Below are positions 55,561-64,000 of a stretch of DNA of 64,000 bases, piece by piece. Source of the stretch: Meghimatium bilineatum (Eukaryota; Mollusca; Gastropoda; Stylommatophora; Philomycidae). The stretch spans positions 56,944,883-57,008,882 of the forward strand of contig CM067298.1 of NCBI GenBank assembly GCA_034231615.1, written 5' to 3'. Numbering within the stretch: position 1 is the first letter of the stretch; the number at the start of each line of letters is the position of its first letter. Under the pieces are notes generated by a model. The model did no database searches. It saw only the letters and a list, made by a program, of their open reading frames with translations, and was not told the DNA's origin. The translations under genes and the position numbers were made by a program.

Positions 55561-55906
55561 AACTTATGAAATCTTTCATAACTTATGACACCTTTCCTAA
55601 CTTATGCCACCTTTCATAACTTATGACAACTTTCATAACTTATGACACCTTTCATAACTTATGCCACCTTTCATAACTTATGACACATTTCATAACTTAC
55701 GCCACCTTTCATAACTTATGACACCTTTCATAACGTATGACACCTTTCATAACTTATGACACCTTTCATTACTTATGCCACCTTTCATAACTTATGCCAC
55801 CTTTCATAACTTATGACACCTTTCATAACTTATGCCACCTTTCATAACTTATGACACCTTTCATAACTTATGACACCTTTCATAACTTATGCCACCTTTC
55901 ATAACT
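55561..55906. repeat. 19-bp tandem array, about 18 units
   Basis: 'ataacttatg(a/c)cacctttc' repeats every 19 bases, with A and C variants ('gacacc' and 'gccacc') interspersed. Confidence 0.95.
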
Positions 55907-56599
55907 GAAATAGATATTTGATGATGAGGTGTTGCTTCTTCTTTACCATTCGCTCTTCAACTTCAACGGTTAACAAGATGAACGAATATGTTGTGTTAGT
56001 TACATCTTGATTCGGGGATATGCCGTTCTCGGTCAAGGATATTCGACTTCAGCGTTTCGTTTTCAAATAACTTTAATTTACAATAGAATAGGGTAACAAA
56101 TCACGCATCAAGTTCACCTTAATCGCCTCTTTCGACGTGCATGATATCTTCTTCTGTGTGTCACGTCTTTTACAGTACCATATCATCACTGTTATTCTGT
56201 AATAGTTTGGGTTTTTGCGTCAGCTGTCCTACTTCTTCCATTGTCATAATCAAGGTCTTCGACTAAACACAGCCTTCTTGCATTTCCCTCGCGGGAAACG
56301 AATTATTGACATGGTGATTTTTTTAATATTACGGTATTGGAGACATTAGTATAAGTTCTCAGCATCTCAGTTCATCTGGATTCTAAGGTAACGATCATCA
56401 GTGGTCCAGTCCGTTGCTGGTTATCGGTTATGGAATCTTCCTAGTGCACAAGCAATGTCTCGCTGTTCCAAAGTCATTCCAATTTCTATTATTCTCTGAA
56501 TCAATGCGTTCTCTATGTGAATTTCTTCATATTTATTGCGCACTCTATCCATGACAGTCCTAATTTGTGCATGTCTTGTCTCATCAATGTGGCATGCAT
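55907..56599. other. Gap; small SINE-B scrap near 56110
   Basis: 'aatcgcctctttcgacgtgc' (about 56119-56138) is the complement of the SINE-B 'gtcgtaagaggcgact' region. The rest is unassigned. Confidence 0.4.
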
Positions 56600-56915
56600 G
56601 TGTCCCGCAGGAACCACTGTTTTATAATGCTAATTCATTCACCCACCGAACAGTAGACCCGAGGTTCGAGTCCACTTGTTACTCCTGGTTTGAAATAAAA
56701 ATTCATTCCATGATCCAACCAGCACCAGTAAGTAAAGTACCAGGACTTATGATCTGGGAAGATCGAGGAATGGTGAACTATCGCTATTGAGAAAATGCAG
56801 TAGGCATCCCTAGTCTGACGGTTTCTTGTCAAGCGCTAATAAGGCAGCTGAGCACTTCTGGGAAACCGTGAGCTATGACGCTGTTTCATAACTCATCTTA
56901 CCTTCACCGTTGTGT
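56600..56915 (+). mobile_element. Possible tRNA-headed SINE (family F)
   Basis: 'acccgaggttcgagtccact' (about 56657-56676) is a good B box. Downstream 56838-56915 is shared with 45010-45175 on the other strand. The A box is unclear. Confidence 0.45.
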
Positions 56916-56954
56916 CATGCACTAGATAACTTACGTAATCATATAAGAGTTTCC

Positions 56955-57180
56955 TATTTCTTCTTCTACTTCTGCAGCTATTCTCAAACTCCTGCTACTT
57001 AGCAGGATCTAGTCCGGAGAATAGAATGCGTTGTATAATTGTTTACATCCTGTGAGTGATAAATACATTTTTCGGCCTGGCACAACAGACGTCAGCGTGA
57101 CTTCTCAGTATCTGTGGTATATAAGATAAGTTAATAAATTCCACCACCAAATATTTCTCGTCGCCACCTAGAACATGCAG
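56955..57180 (-). mobile_element. SINE-B copy, minus strand
   Basis: From the tail 'cttcttctacttctgcagct' through 'aggatctagtccggagaata' to 'ctcgtcgccacctagaacat'; moderately diverged. Confidence 0.82.
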
Positions 57181-57719
57181 GTTGAAGTGCTAATATTTTT
57201 TGCTTCAATTTTGCGTTCCAGTATCAGAATGCCGTTTCTTATTTCATTTCTGGATGGCCAAGGAATCGGAACGTATAATAGTTCTCAAGTAAATGAAAGT
57301 CGAGACTACTTAATTTATTTGATCAGTGATAAAATAATATTTAAGTCTTTATCTAGGGTTTATTTTTGAATATCATTTTATTGCTCTTCCAGTGTCTACA
57401 TATTGTCTAAAATTGAGAACCGCTGAGTTATCTTCTTCCAGTCTGTGGAGTTATAAATATGCCACATAGAAAATATGTCACACTGAGAGTGAGATAACGG
57501 AATTCACCTAAAGAAAAGAAACATTGTTATCGCCACAGAATTTGGTTATATTTGCGTAAGGACAATAGCAACATTATTAAGTAGTGTTTTCCTGAAATTT
57601 AGTGACTACTTCTGAAACTTGGTCAAGTAATATGGTGATGTTGTTCATCCATCACAACATGACGATGCTCATTTGTTTCATCTACATTTTAAATTCAAAC
57701 ATAAGTAAAGTAAAGTAAC
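57181..57719. other. Gap; one hAT-end-like motif
   Basis: 'attgagaaccgctg' (about 57412-57425) resembles a hAT terminus. No partner end was found. Confidence 0.4.
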
Positions 57720-57880
57720 CAATAACATTTATTAATGCCGTAAGGGTGTGAGATGTTAGCGATCTCACATTTCAGAGTCTCTGCAAATGAGGGCGGTAGC
57801 CATCTCCTCTCCCTCGCAATCTTTACTTCCCGGATTAATCCGGTACCCATTTAAGGCTGGGTCGACCAGGGAGCCGTTGC
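57720..57880 (-). mobile_element. SINE-C body, minus strand
   Basis: The reverse complement has 'ccagccttaaatgggtaccg' and 'gggaagtaaagattgcgagg', matching the core of the copies at 13545 and 15000. The tRNA head is not visible here. Confidence 0.6.
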
Positions 57881-58084
57881 GATCGGAAAAACATTTCAAA
57901 CATACGAACATTAAAAACAGGGTTCATGTCCAGTCTCAAGTGATAAAGACTCGTACTCATCATCATCATCTTTGAGTGCCATATCTGCATGGATGATAAG
58001 TTGCAACGTACTAACTCATTATTAATGGAGAATATATAACGAGAGTATTGTCTATTGTCTGTCCCCAGGTGAATGATGATTGAC

Positions 58085-59005
58085 TGCATTTACACTTGCC
58101 GTTAAGTGTAGGGGAGCTTAACCTGTTGTTACAAGGCCAGATGTGCCGTCGTGGTTGCATTTATCCCATGTTTGTTCAAGGCTATCTTAATGTTTTCTAT
58201 CCACCGTTTTCTTGGTCTACCTTTGGCTTTACGCCCGGATATTATTTTTAAATGCTGTTATTAGTATTTGGTTTGAGTTCATTCTCATAAGGTGACCTAA
58301 CCATTTTACTTGCTGTCTCTCAATATGTTCAATACATGATATTATATCAACTATTTTCCTAATTTATTCATTTATTTTATCTTGTTTGGTAACCATTGCA
58401 GCTTTTCTCATACACTTCATTTCACATATAACGATTTTCCTCTGCTGCGAGGCTGTTAAAGACCATGTTTGACATTGGTAGCAGAATGTTGGTATAAAAA
58501 TAGTAGACATTATCTGGGTTTTTTTAAATTTCCATCGTGATCCTTGGGTGAAGAAGTAAAGGTGAAAGTTGGTAGATCACTGTATTTTCTTTCTGGCACC
58601 TTGTTTCTATTTCTCTGTCTAGTCTTTCATTTTCGAGAAAAATGCTGCTTAAATATTTAAATTCTTTGGCTTGTTTCACTTTGGTGTTATCTATTGTTAT
58701 ATATATTGCTGTTGCAGACTTGCTAATTTTCCTTTCTTCTGTTTTTCTGTACATTAATTTTCATGTTGTACTTCTTACATGCTAATAGCACTGCATTAAT
58801 GTGGTTTTGCAAATTTTCTTCATCTTTGTATATTAGACTTCGATAGTAAGCAAATAATAGTTCATTGATTTCATTATTAAGTTGTTCCTCATCAGGTTTA
58901 TTTTCAATGTAGTTTTTCTTTGTTGATGTTATGATTCTTTTATTGTTCTGTCCATGTATATGTTGAAAAGTAGAGGTGAAAGCACGCAGCCTTGTCTTAC
59001 TCCTT
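58085..59005 (-). mobile_element. LINE zeta, RT part to 3' end (minus strand)
   Basis: The minus strand at 58530-58750 is open and reads 'TIDNTKVKQAKEFKYLSSIF' + 'LENERLDREIETRCQKENTV' (the 'YLG..I' region). 58190-58250 gives 'GRKAKGRPRKRWIENIKIAL' + 'NKHGI', nearly identical to the 32640-33070 copy. About 58960-59000 holds the 'SPLLFNIYMD' RT motif. Frames shift between blocks. Confidence 0.82.
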
Positions 59006-59817
59006 ATCTTGTTTCGAAAGGTTCAGTCATTCAATTACATGCTTTATATGTTTATTATATGCTATTTAAAGCATATTTTCCGTCAGATTCTTACCAATAA
59101 GTTTGTTCTATGTTTTTTGCCCCAAATGTTTCTCTCGTGCCTGTTCTGCCACATTTGCCCTACGTTCTTTCATCTTATATTTCCGTGTCGTTGTGGTCAT
59201 TTGATTGTATTCACGTTGTCGCAGGTGTGGTGCCGTGACATTTTGTTTACAAGTGCATTTCTTTGCAAATCTCTGTGGAGTGTTGTATGAGGCTAGGACA
59301 TTTCGGGCTCCTTCTAAAGTGGTACTCTTGGCAAATGACTTGTAGCTCTTTTGGAAAGAACAAAATATACATATGGAACATTTATTACAGTTAAATAAAT
59401 TTTTTATTCCATTTTAGCCAATTTATTGTAACCAATTCTGTGTTTAAAACTACATGCTCAAAAATATGTTTATCTTACCTGCTTTTGTTTAGTTACTGTT
59501 TCGTTTTCTATGTGTACTATACGTAATTGTAGTGTGCATCAGGAGTAAGTATCTCGAAAAGTACTGAGCAAAGTATTTGGAATATGCAGCTCGAGAAGAA
59601 GCTGTAGTGAGTGCCTGACATAGGTACATTAAATAAGATATTGAAATTCATTTATTCCGTATGTACACTCCTTCTTCACCATTCTTTTTATTCTTCTTTT
59701 TTTAGACCTGATTTCTAAAAACTCCCTCTGCTCAACAAGTTGTAGTTTTCTAGTTGCAGAACACGGAATGCGCTGCTTTAATATATTCAACTTAGCTTCC
59801 ATGTCTACACATTTCAA
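59006..59817. other. Gap, nothing recognised
   Basis: A 104-codon plus ORF (58976-59290) starts inside the LINE and continues as unassigned, Phe/Cys-rich sequence; likely chance. Confidence 0.4.
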
Positions 59818-60312
59818 TATGAGATATCACTACAGATATCACTACAAATATCACTACAAATATCACTACAAATATCACTGCAAATATCACTACAAATATC
59901 ACTACAAATATCACTACAAATATCACTACAAATATCACTACAAATATCACTACAAATATCACTACAGATATAACTACAAATAACACTACAGATATAACTA
60001 CAAATATAACTACAAATATCACTACAAATATCACTACAAATATCACTACAGATATAACTACAAATAGCACTACAGATATAACTACAAATAACACTACAGA
60101 TATAACTACAAATATAACTACAAATATCACTACAAATATCACTACAAATATCACTACAGATATAACTACAAATGTCACTAAAGATATAACTAAAATAACA
60201 CTACATTTATAACTACAAATATCACTACATTTATAACTACAAATATCACTACATTTATAACTACAAATATCACTACAAATATCACTACAAAAATCACTAC
60301 AGATATTGCTAC
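59818..60312. repeat. 12-bp tandem array, about 40 units
   Basis: 'tatcactacaaa' repeats in phase with variants 'tataactacaga' and 'tagcactacaga'. Variant units come in recurring groups (for example near 59961-60000 and 60047-60110). The 12-bp phase keeps one minus frame open for 195 codons of Val/Ile/Phe repeats. Confidence 0.95.
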
Positions 60313-60359
60313 ACATTTCAACATAAGATATTCGAATGAGGCATATTTGTGGGTACTGA

Positions 60360-60412
60360 TTTATGAATGAAACAGCCAACCCCCAAACTATCTTAGTCGC
60401 TGCTTAGCTGCT
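60360..60412 (-). mobile_element. SINE-B scrap, minus strand
   Basis: 'cagccaacccccaaactatc' and 'ttagtcgctgcttagc' match the SINE-B middle. Both ends are missing. Confidence 0.55.
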
Positions 60413-61406
60413 ATTTATTTCTTCAATTCCAAACGTCGATAATTGTATTTCTATTACTTGCAATGGCTAGTATAATATTAATAATTAATTTCACCACAAA
60501 TTACATTCTAGAGATTTTTTTTAATGGGCTATGTCTCATATAGCAGATAAATATCCCCAAAATATCTCAAGTTTATCTCAAGACTCGATTTCTGCCCACA
60601 ATATCAAACATGCAATGTCTAATTCCCATGTAGTTAGAGTTGGCGGTGTAGAGATTCTGTTATGTCAATAACTCCGTTGTTAAGAAACAGGAGATGGAAA
60701 CTGTGCTAAACTGACGTTTACATTTATCTGGACCAGACATTAAGGGAAAATAAAGAAAATATTCTCTTAAATTTGCATTGCCTTTTTGACCCGACATATT
60801 AAATATCGTTATTTAGTTTCATGATCTTCTAATTGTTAGCATATTCTGTTCAGTACGTAGCGATCAACACAATTTGCTTTTGGTTGGAACGATTTTCTAT
60901 GCAATACTTTACGTTCAGTCTGTTGCTGTTGTTGTATGAACGGTCCAGTTGTATAATTTCTTCATGCATGGATTGTACCTCGTATCTTTGCCATCAGAGA
61001 TATGATCTGTGCATCTCTACCACAAAACTTGGCAACGTTATCTTTTTCTATAACATAGGATAATGTGATATTTGTAGTTTGTGTTCATCATAGAAATCTC
61101 AATTGTTAATCCATCATTTTTCCGTTGTTTTCTTTATTTATTCGCATGGGTCGTTCCTTTTGTTATGTTGTACGAAAAGTTTCGTTCGTGACCAATCGCC
61201 ATTAAACACTTACCAACAGAATTCTAAACTAAAGCTCGCTATATGGGCACGCCACATAGTAGGACTTTGCTGGCGCATGGTGGGTTGGTCTGGTGTACCA
61301 CTGGTAAGACCTAAAGTCCTTCCTCATGAGGGTACATTTAATATGAAAATATATCTCATTCGTCGTTTGCCTATTACATTGTTTAATTTTTGTCTAAATA
61401 TATAGC
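60413..61406. other. Gap; faint part-D similarity
   Basis: 61235-61315 ('gcgcatggtgggttggtctg') resembles part D of the composite repeat, weakly. No gene is supported. Confidence 0.35.
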
Positions 61407-61590
61407 TTCTTCTGCGTTTGTTATCAGACTTGAGTGTGTTAGCAGGATGTTACCCACTGAACGGAATATGTTGTTCCGTGGTTTATACCTTTTCTTCGAT
61501 ATGTGCACTCTACGGTCAGAAACATCCGACTTCTTTACTGTATATTTTTAATCAATTTGGACTTGTAATGGATGGGGAGGCCAAGCCAAA
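61407..61590 (-). mobile_element. SINE-B copy, 3' two-thirds, minus strand
   Basis: 'cttcttctgcgtttgttatc', 'ggaatatgttgttccgtggt' and 'aaacatccgacttctttact' follow the SINE-B order. The 5' third is lost. Confidence 0.78.
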
Positions 61591-62032
61591 TCAAAGTTCA
61601 ATTTTCCATAATCACTTCTCTTACAACAAGCATGTCAGGTGAAAGTATTGTCTATTATTTGCTTTCCTTTCCAACTGTGGCAGTACTAACGCTTAAATGT
61701 AGGAAGAATGATGAAGTGACGAGGGAAAGTGATTTCAAAGATATTCGAGGTTCCTCATTTAACGATCCTCTATGTAACCTATGTGAGTATGTCACTGTTT
61801 CAATTATTTTGCCAATCAACATTTTCTGCAGAAAATTCATGTCCCGCGAGCTGTCTAATTAAAAAGAAACAGAAACGAATCAAGTATATTTGTGATTTAA
61901 TCCAGTTAATTGTAAATGTATTAATCTGCGTCTTACAACTAAGCTGCGATCTTTTTGTTCCTTTTATCTTGAAGTGTATGGGGGTGGAATTCACTCTCTC
62001 ATCTTGTACGTTGTAGCAACTTAAACACCATG

Positions 62033-62150
62033 CAGAAGTAGAATGTGTCAGGGTCAATGGCGCAAATGTTAAACACACAACTGATTACGTTATCGGAACT
62101 GCATCCTGATATGGCAAGAGTTCGACAATTAATGGAGAAGAAGAAAATGA
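62033..62150 (+). mobile_element. SINE-A, decayed copy 7
   Basis: 'gtgtcagggtcaatggcgca' and 'ggaactgcatcctgatatgg' then 'gagaagaagaaaatgaag' match SINE-A with several gaps. Confidence 0.65.
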
Positions 62151-62264
62151 AGACGTTGGCAGAAAAGACTTCGAGAATATTTGGGAAAGAAAGGAGTAAT
62201 AAGAGAAGTGTAGTGTTCAATGTGGTAAGTTGTAGAAGAGTTTTGTAATTTCAATGTTTTTATT

Positions 62265-62315
62265 TTACATCGGCCTGAAGTGGAAGCAAATAATGGTACT
62301 TGTCATTAGTTGAAT
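62265..62315 (+). mobile_element. SINE-B-like 5' part, split by a LINE
   Basis: 'cggcctgaagtggaagcaaa' fits the SINE-B head, and 'tgttgtatgaagctactaag' at 63789-63808 fits the next part. The LINE gamma insertion lies between. Confidence 0.55.
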
Positions 62316-63769
62316 AATGACAGAGCAAGGCCTTTGACAGAGTCCAACATGAAAAAGTAATCAAATGTCTTCAAGAAATAGGCATAGATGGAAAAGACAT
62401 TAGACTGATTAGAAATATATAATGGGAACAGATTGCATCAATAAGGTGTGAAAACAGCTACTCACCATACATATAAATAATAAGAGGGGTAAGACAAGGA
62501 TGTATTCTATCACCCAGCCTATTTAATATCTACACAGAGACTATCTTTAAACATATAGAAGGAATGACAAGATCAATGGAAAGATAATAAACAACCTGAG
62601 ATATGCAGATGACACTGTTCTTTTAAGAACGTGAGCATGAACTACAAAGACTAATAGATCAAGTCGATAACTCAATGTAAAGAATATGGACTGGATATAA
62701 ACATCCAAAAAACAAATACCATGATATCAGCAACATCATTGAAGAACAGGAGGTAAACATAAACATACATGGAGAGAAACACAACAAGTAGAATACTATA
62801 AATATCTTGGACACATAATCACAAATGACGGCAGATGTGAAACAGAAGTTAAAATGAGAATATGATTGGCTAAAAGTATCTTCAATGGCATGAGGAAAAT
62901 ATTAACATCTAAACAAATTAGAAACAAGTTAAAAGTGAGAACTATAAAGTGTTACATCTATTCTATATTAATGTATGACTCAGAAACAATGACACTAAAC
63001 AAACATACGGCGAACTGATGCCTTCGAGATGTGGATATATAGAAGAATAGGAAGAACATCATGGAAAGAGAAGAAAACACACATAGAGATTCTAACAACG
63101 CTTAATATGAAGAAATAATTATTAAGAGAAATATAGATCAAACAAATAAAATATTTGACATATTAAAAGACATGACACCTTGTTGAAGACATTTGTTTGA
63201 TGGTAAAGTGAAAGAGAAGCGAGTAAGAGGTAGGCAGAGATACAAGTGGGACAGTAACATCACAAGATGGACAGGTTACAGTCTAACAGAGTGCGCCACC
63301 AAAACAACAGACAGGGGAGGTTGGACGTCTGTTGCAGCCAACCTTCGTTTTGGAGACTGCACTTGATGATGATGATGATGATGATGGATGATGATGATGA
63401 TGGATGATTAGGATGATGATAAAGAGAATGATTAGGAGGATGTTGAGGAGGATGATTAGGGGGATGATTAGGAGGATGATGAGGAGGATGATTAGGAGGA
63501 TGATGATGATGGATGATGAGGAGGATGATTAGGAGGATGATGATGATGAGGAGGATGATGATGATGGATGATTATGATGATGATGGATGATGAGGAGGAT
63601 GATGAGGAGGATGATTAGGAGGATGATGAGGATGATTAGGAGGATGATGAGGATGATTAGGAGGATGATGAGGAGGATGATTATGAGGAGGATGATGAGG
63701 AGGATGATTAGGAGGAGGAGGATTAGGAGGATTATGATGAGGAGGATGATGATGATGATGATAAGATAA
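62316..63769 (+). mobile_element. LINE gamma, 5'-truncated insertion with 15-bp TSD
   Basis: The duplication 'tgtcattagttgaat' at 62301-62315 and 63770-63784 brackets the whole element, including its tail. Starting inside the RT ('RARPLTESNM', where relatives have 'RAFDRVQH'), it carries about 62485-62530 'VRQGCILSPSLFNIYTE'-like sequence, about 62595-62625 'LRYADDTVLL', about 62805-62835 'YLGHIITNDGRCE' and about 63010-63060 'DAFEMWIYRRIGRTSWKEKK'. Indels shift the frame many times. The 3' tail (63365-63769) is a GAT/GAG array. Confidence 0.92.
63365..63769. repeat. GATGAT/GAGGAT array, expanded LINE tail
   Basis: Begins as pure (GAT)n at the LINE end and becomes a mixture of 'gaggatgattaggaggatga' units. 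Since it lies inside the TSD, it must have grown from the LINE tail. The His/Pro-rich (minus) and Met/Arg-rich (plus) ORFs over it are artefacts. Confidence 0.93.
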
Positions 63770-63784
63770 TGTCATTAGTTGAAT

Positions 63785-64000
63785 GTGTTGTATGAAGCTA
63801 CTAAGGAGAGTCAGTCTACTGTATACTTTTAAACACAACATATATTGAATTTTGAAATTGCAATACATTTATTACATTGTTTTATTGTCTCAACTATTTT
63901 TTTTGCTATGATTATTTTATTGTCTACGTGTCGTCTTTCCATTTTCAGTGATCGCCATATTGCTACCTAAGCGATGTTTGTTTACTTCCGCACTTATTCG
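63785..64000. other. Remainder of split SINE-B, then spacer
   Basis: 63785-63830 continues the interrupted SINE-B-like sequence; 63831-64000 is AT-rich with nothing recognised. Confidence 0.45.

Noticed and set aside
59792-60379. 195-codon Val/Ile/Phe repeat ORF that looks like a membrane protein
   Set aside because: It is the minus-strand reading of a 12-bp minisatellite.
61561-62016. Overlapping ORFs of 74-96 codons as possible exons
   Set aside because: The left part is SINE-B, the rest has no domain, splice context or conservation signal I can see.
63572-63868. His/Pro-rich ORF resembling a metal-binding protein
   Set aside because: Minus-strand reading of the GAT/GAG array that grew from a LINE tail.
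1-64000. LTR retrotransposon, Polinton or viral relics
   Set aside because: I looked for protease, integrase, capsid and LTR pairs and saw none that I could support; all RT remnants fit non-LTR elements.

Overview
This is an AT-rich eukaryotic window, and I found no host gene that I could defend. Nearly everything recognisable is transposable-element debris or tandem repeat. Non-LTR retrotransposon 3' ends, (AAG)-tailed SINEs, tRNA-headed SINEs, a mariner, a Tc1 relic and hAT-type MITEs point to an animal, most likely a marine or freshwater invertebrate. Part of SINE-B (a 'tgtcgtaa(a/g)aggcgact' stretch) resembles repeats I associate with molluscs, so a mollusc is my best guess. The species is not resolved.

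Layout. 200-2585: decayed LINE (family alpha) ending in a 5-copy 71-bp array. 2868-4115: tRNA-like SINE head, a CTGTCCATAA-ended MITE and a minus-strand LINE (gamma). 4715-4894: SINE-A with clean target-site duplications (TSDs). 7015-9300: LINE delta and beta fragments, then SINE-B beside a LINE gamma 3' end. 10352-11227: internally deleted Tc1-like element. 12660-15215: LINE beta, hAT ends, tRNA-headed SINEs. 15615-16949: an apparently intact mariner inserted in a (TA)n tract, the only convincing full-length coding gene. 17.1-31 kb: minisatellites, SINE-B copies, a composite tRNA-headed element, LINE 3' ends, a possible Penelope-like relic. 31-45 kb: hAT MITEs, LINE zeta/delta/gamma fragments, 44-bp and 38-bp arrays, SINE-A/B. 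45-52 kb: RNase H-bearing LINE, 45-bp array, a duplicated segment with and without SINE-A, LINE beta with RT domain. 52-64 kb: more SINEs, 19-bp and 12-bp arrays, LINE zeta, and a LINE gamma insertion (15-bp TSD) whose 3' tail has grown into a GAT/GAG array of about 400 bp.

How it works together. The coding content is selfish. LINE families with different 3' tails (CATCAT, GATGAT, GAATGAAT, ACTAACTA) would have supplied reverse transcriptase to themselves and to SINEs. Three SINE families (A, B and a third at 36933-37090) share a 3' end, 'gagtttgagaa..' followed by (AAG)n, which suggests one common LINE partner. Greek letters for LINE families and letters for SINEs are my working labels, not database names. 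I recognised families by reading translations and repeats by eye; no search was run, and boundaries without a TSD are good to tens of bases.
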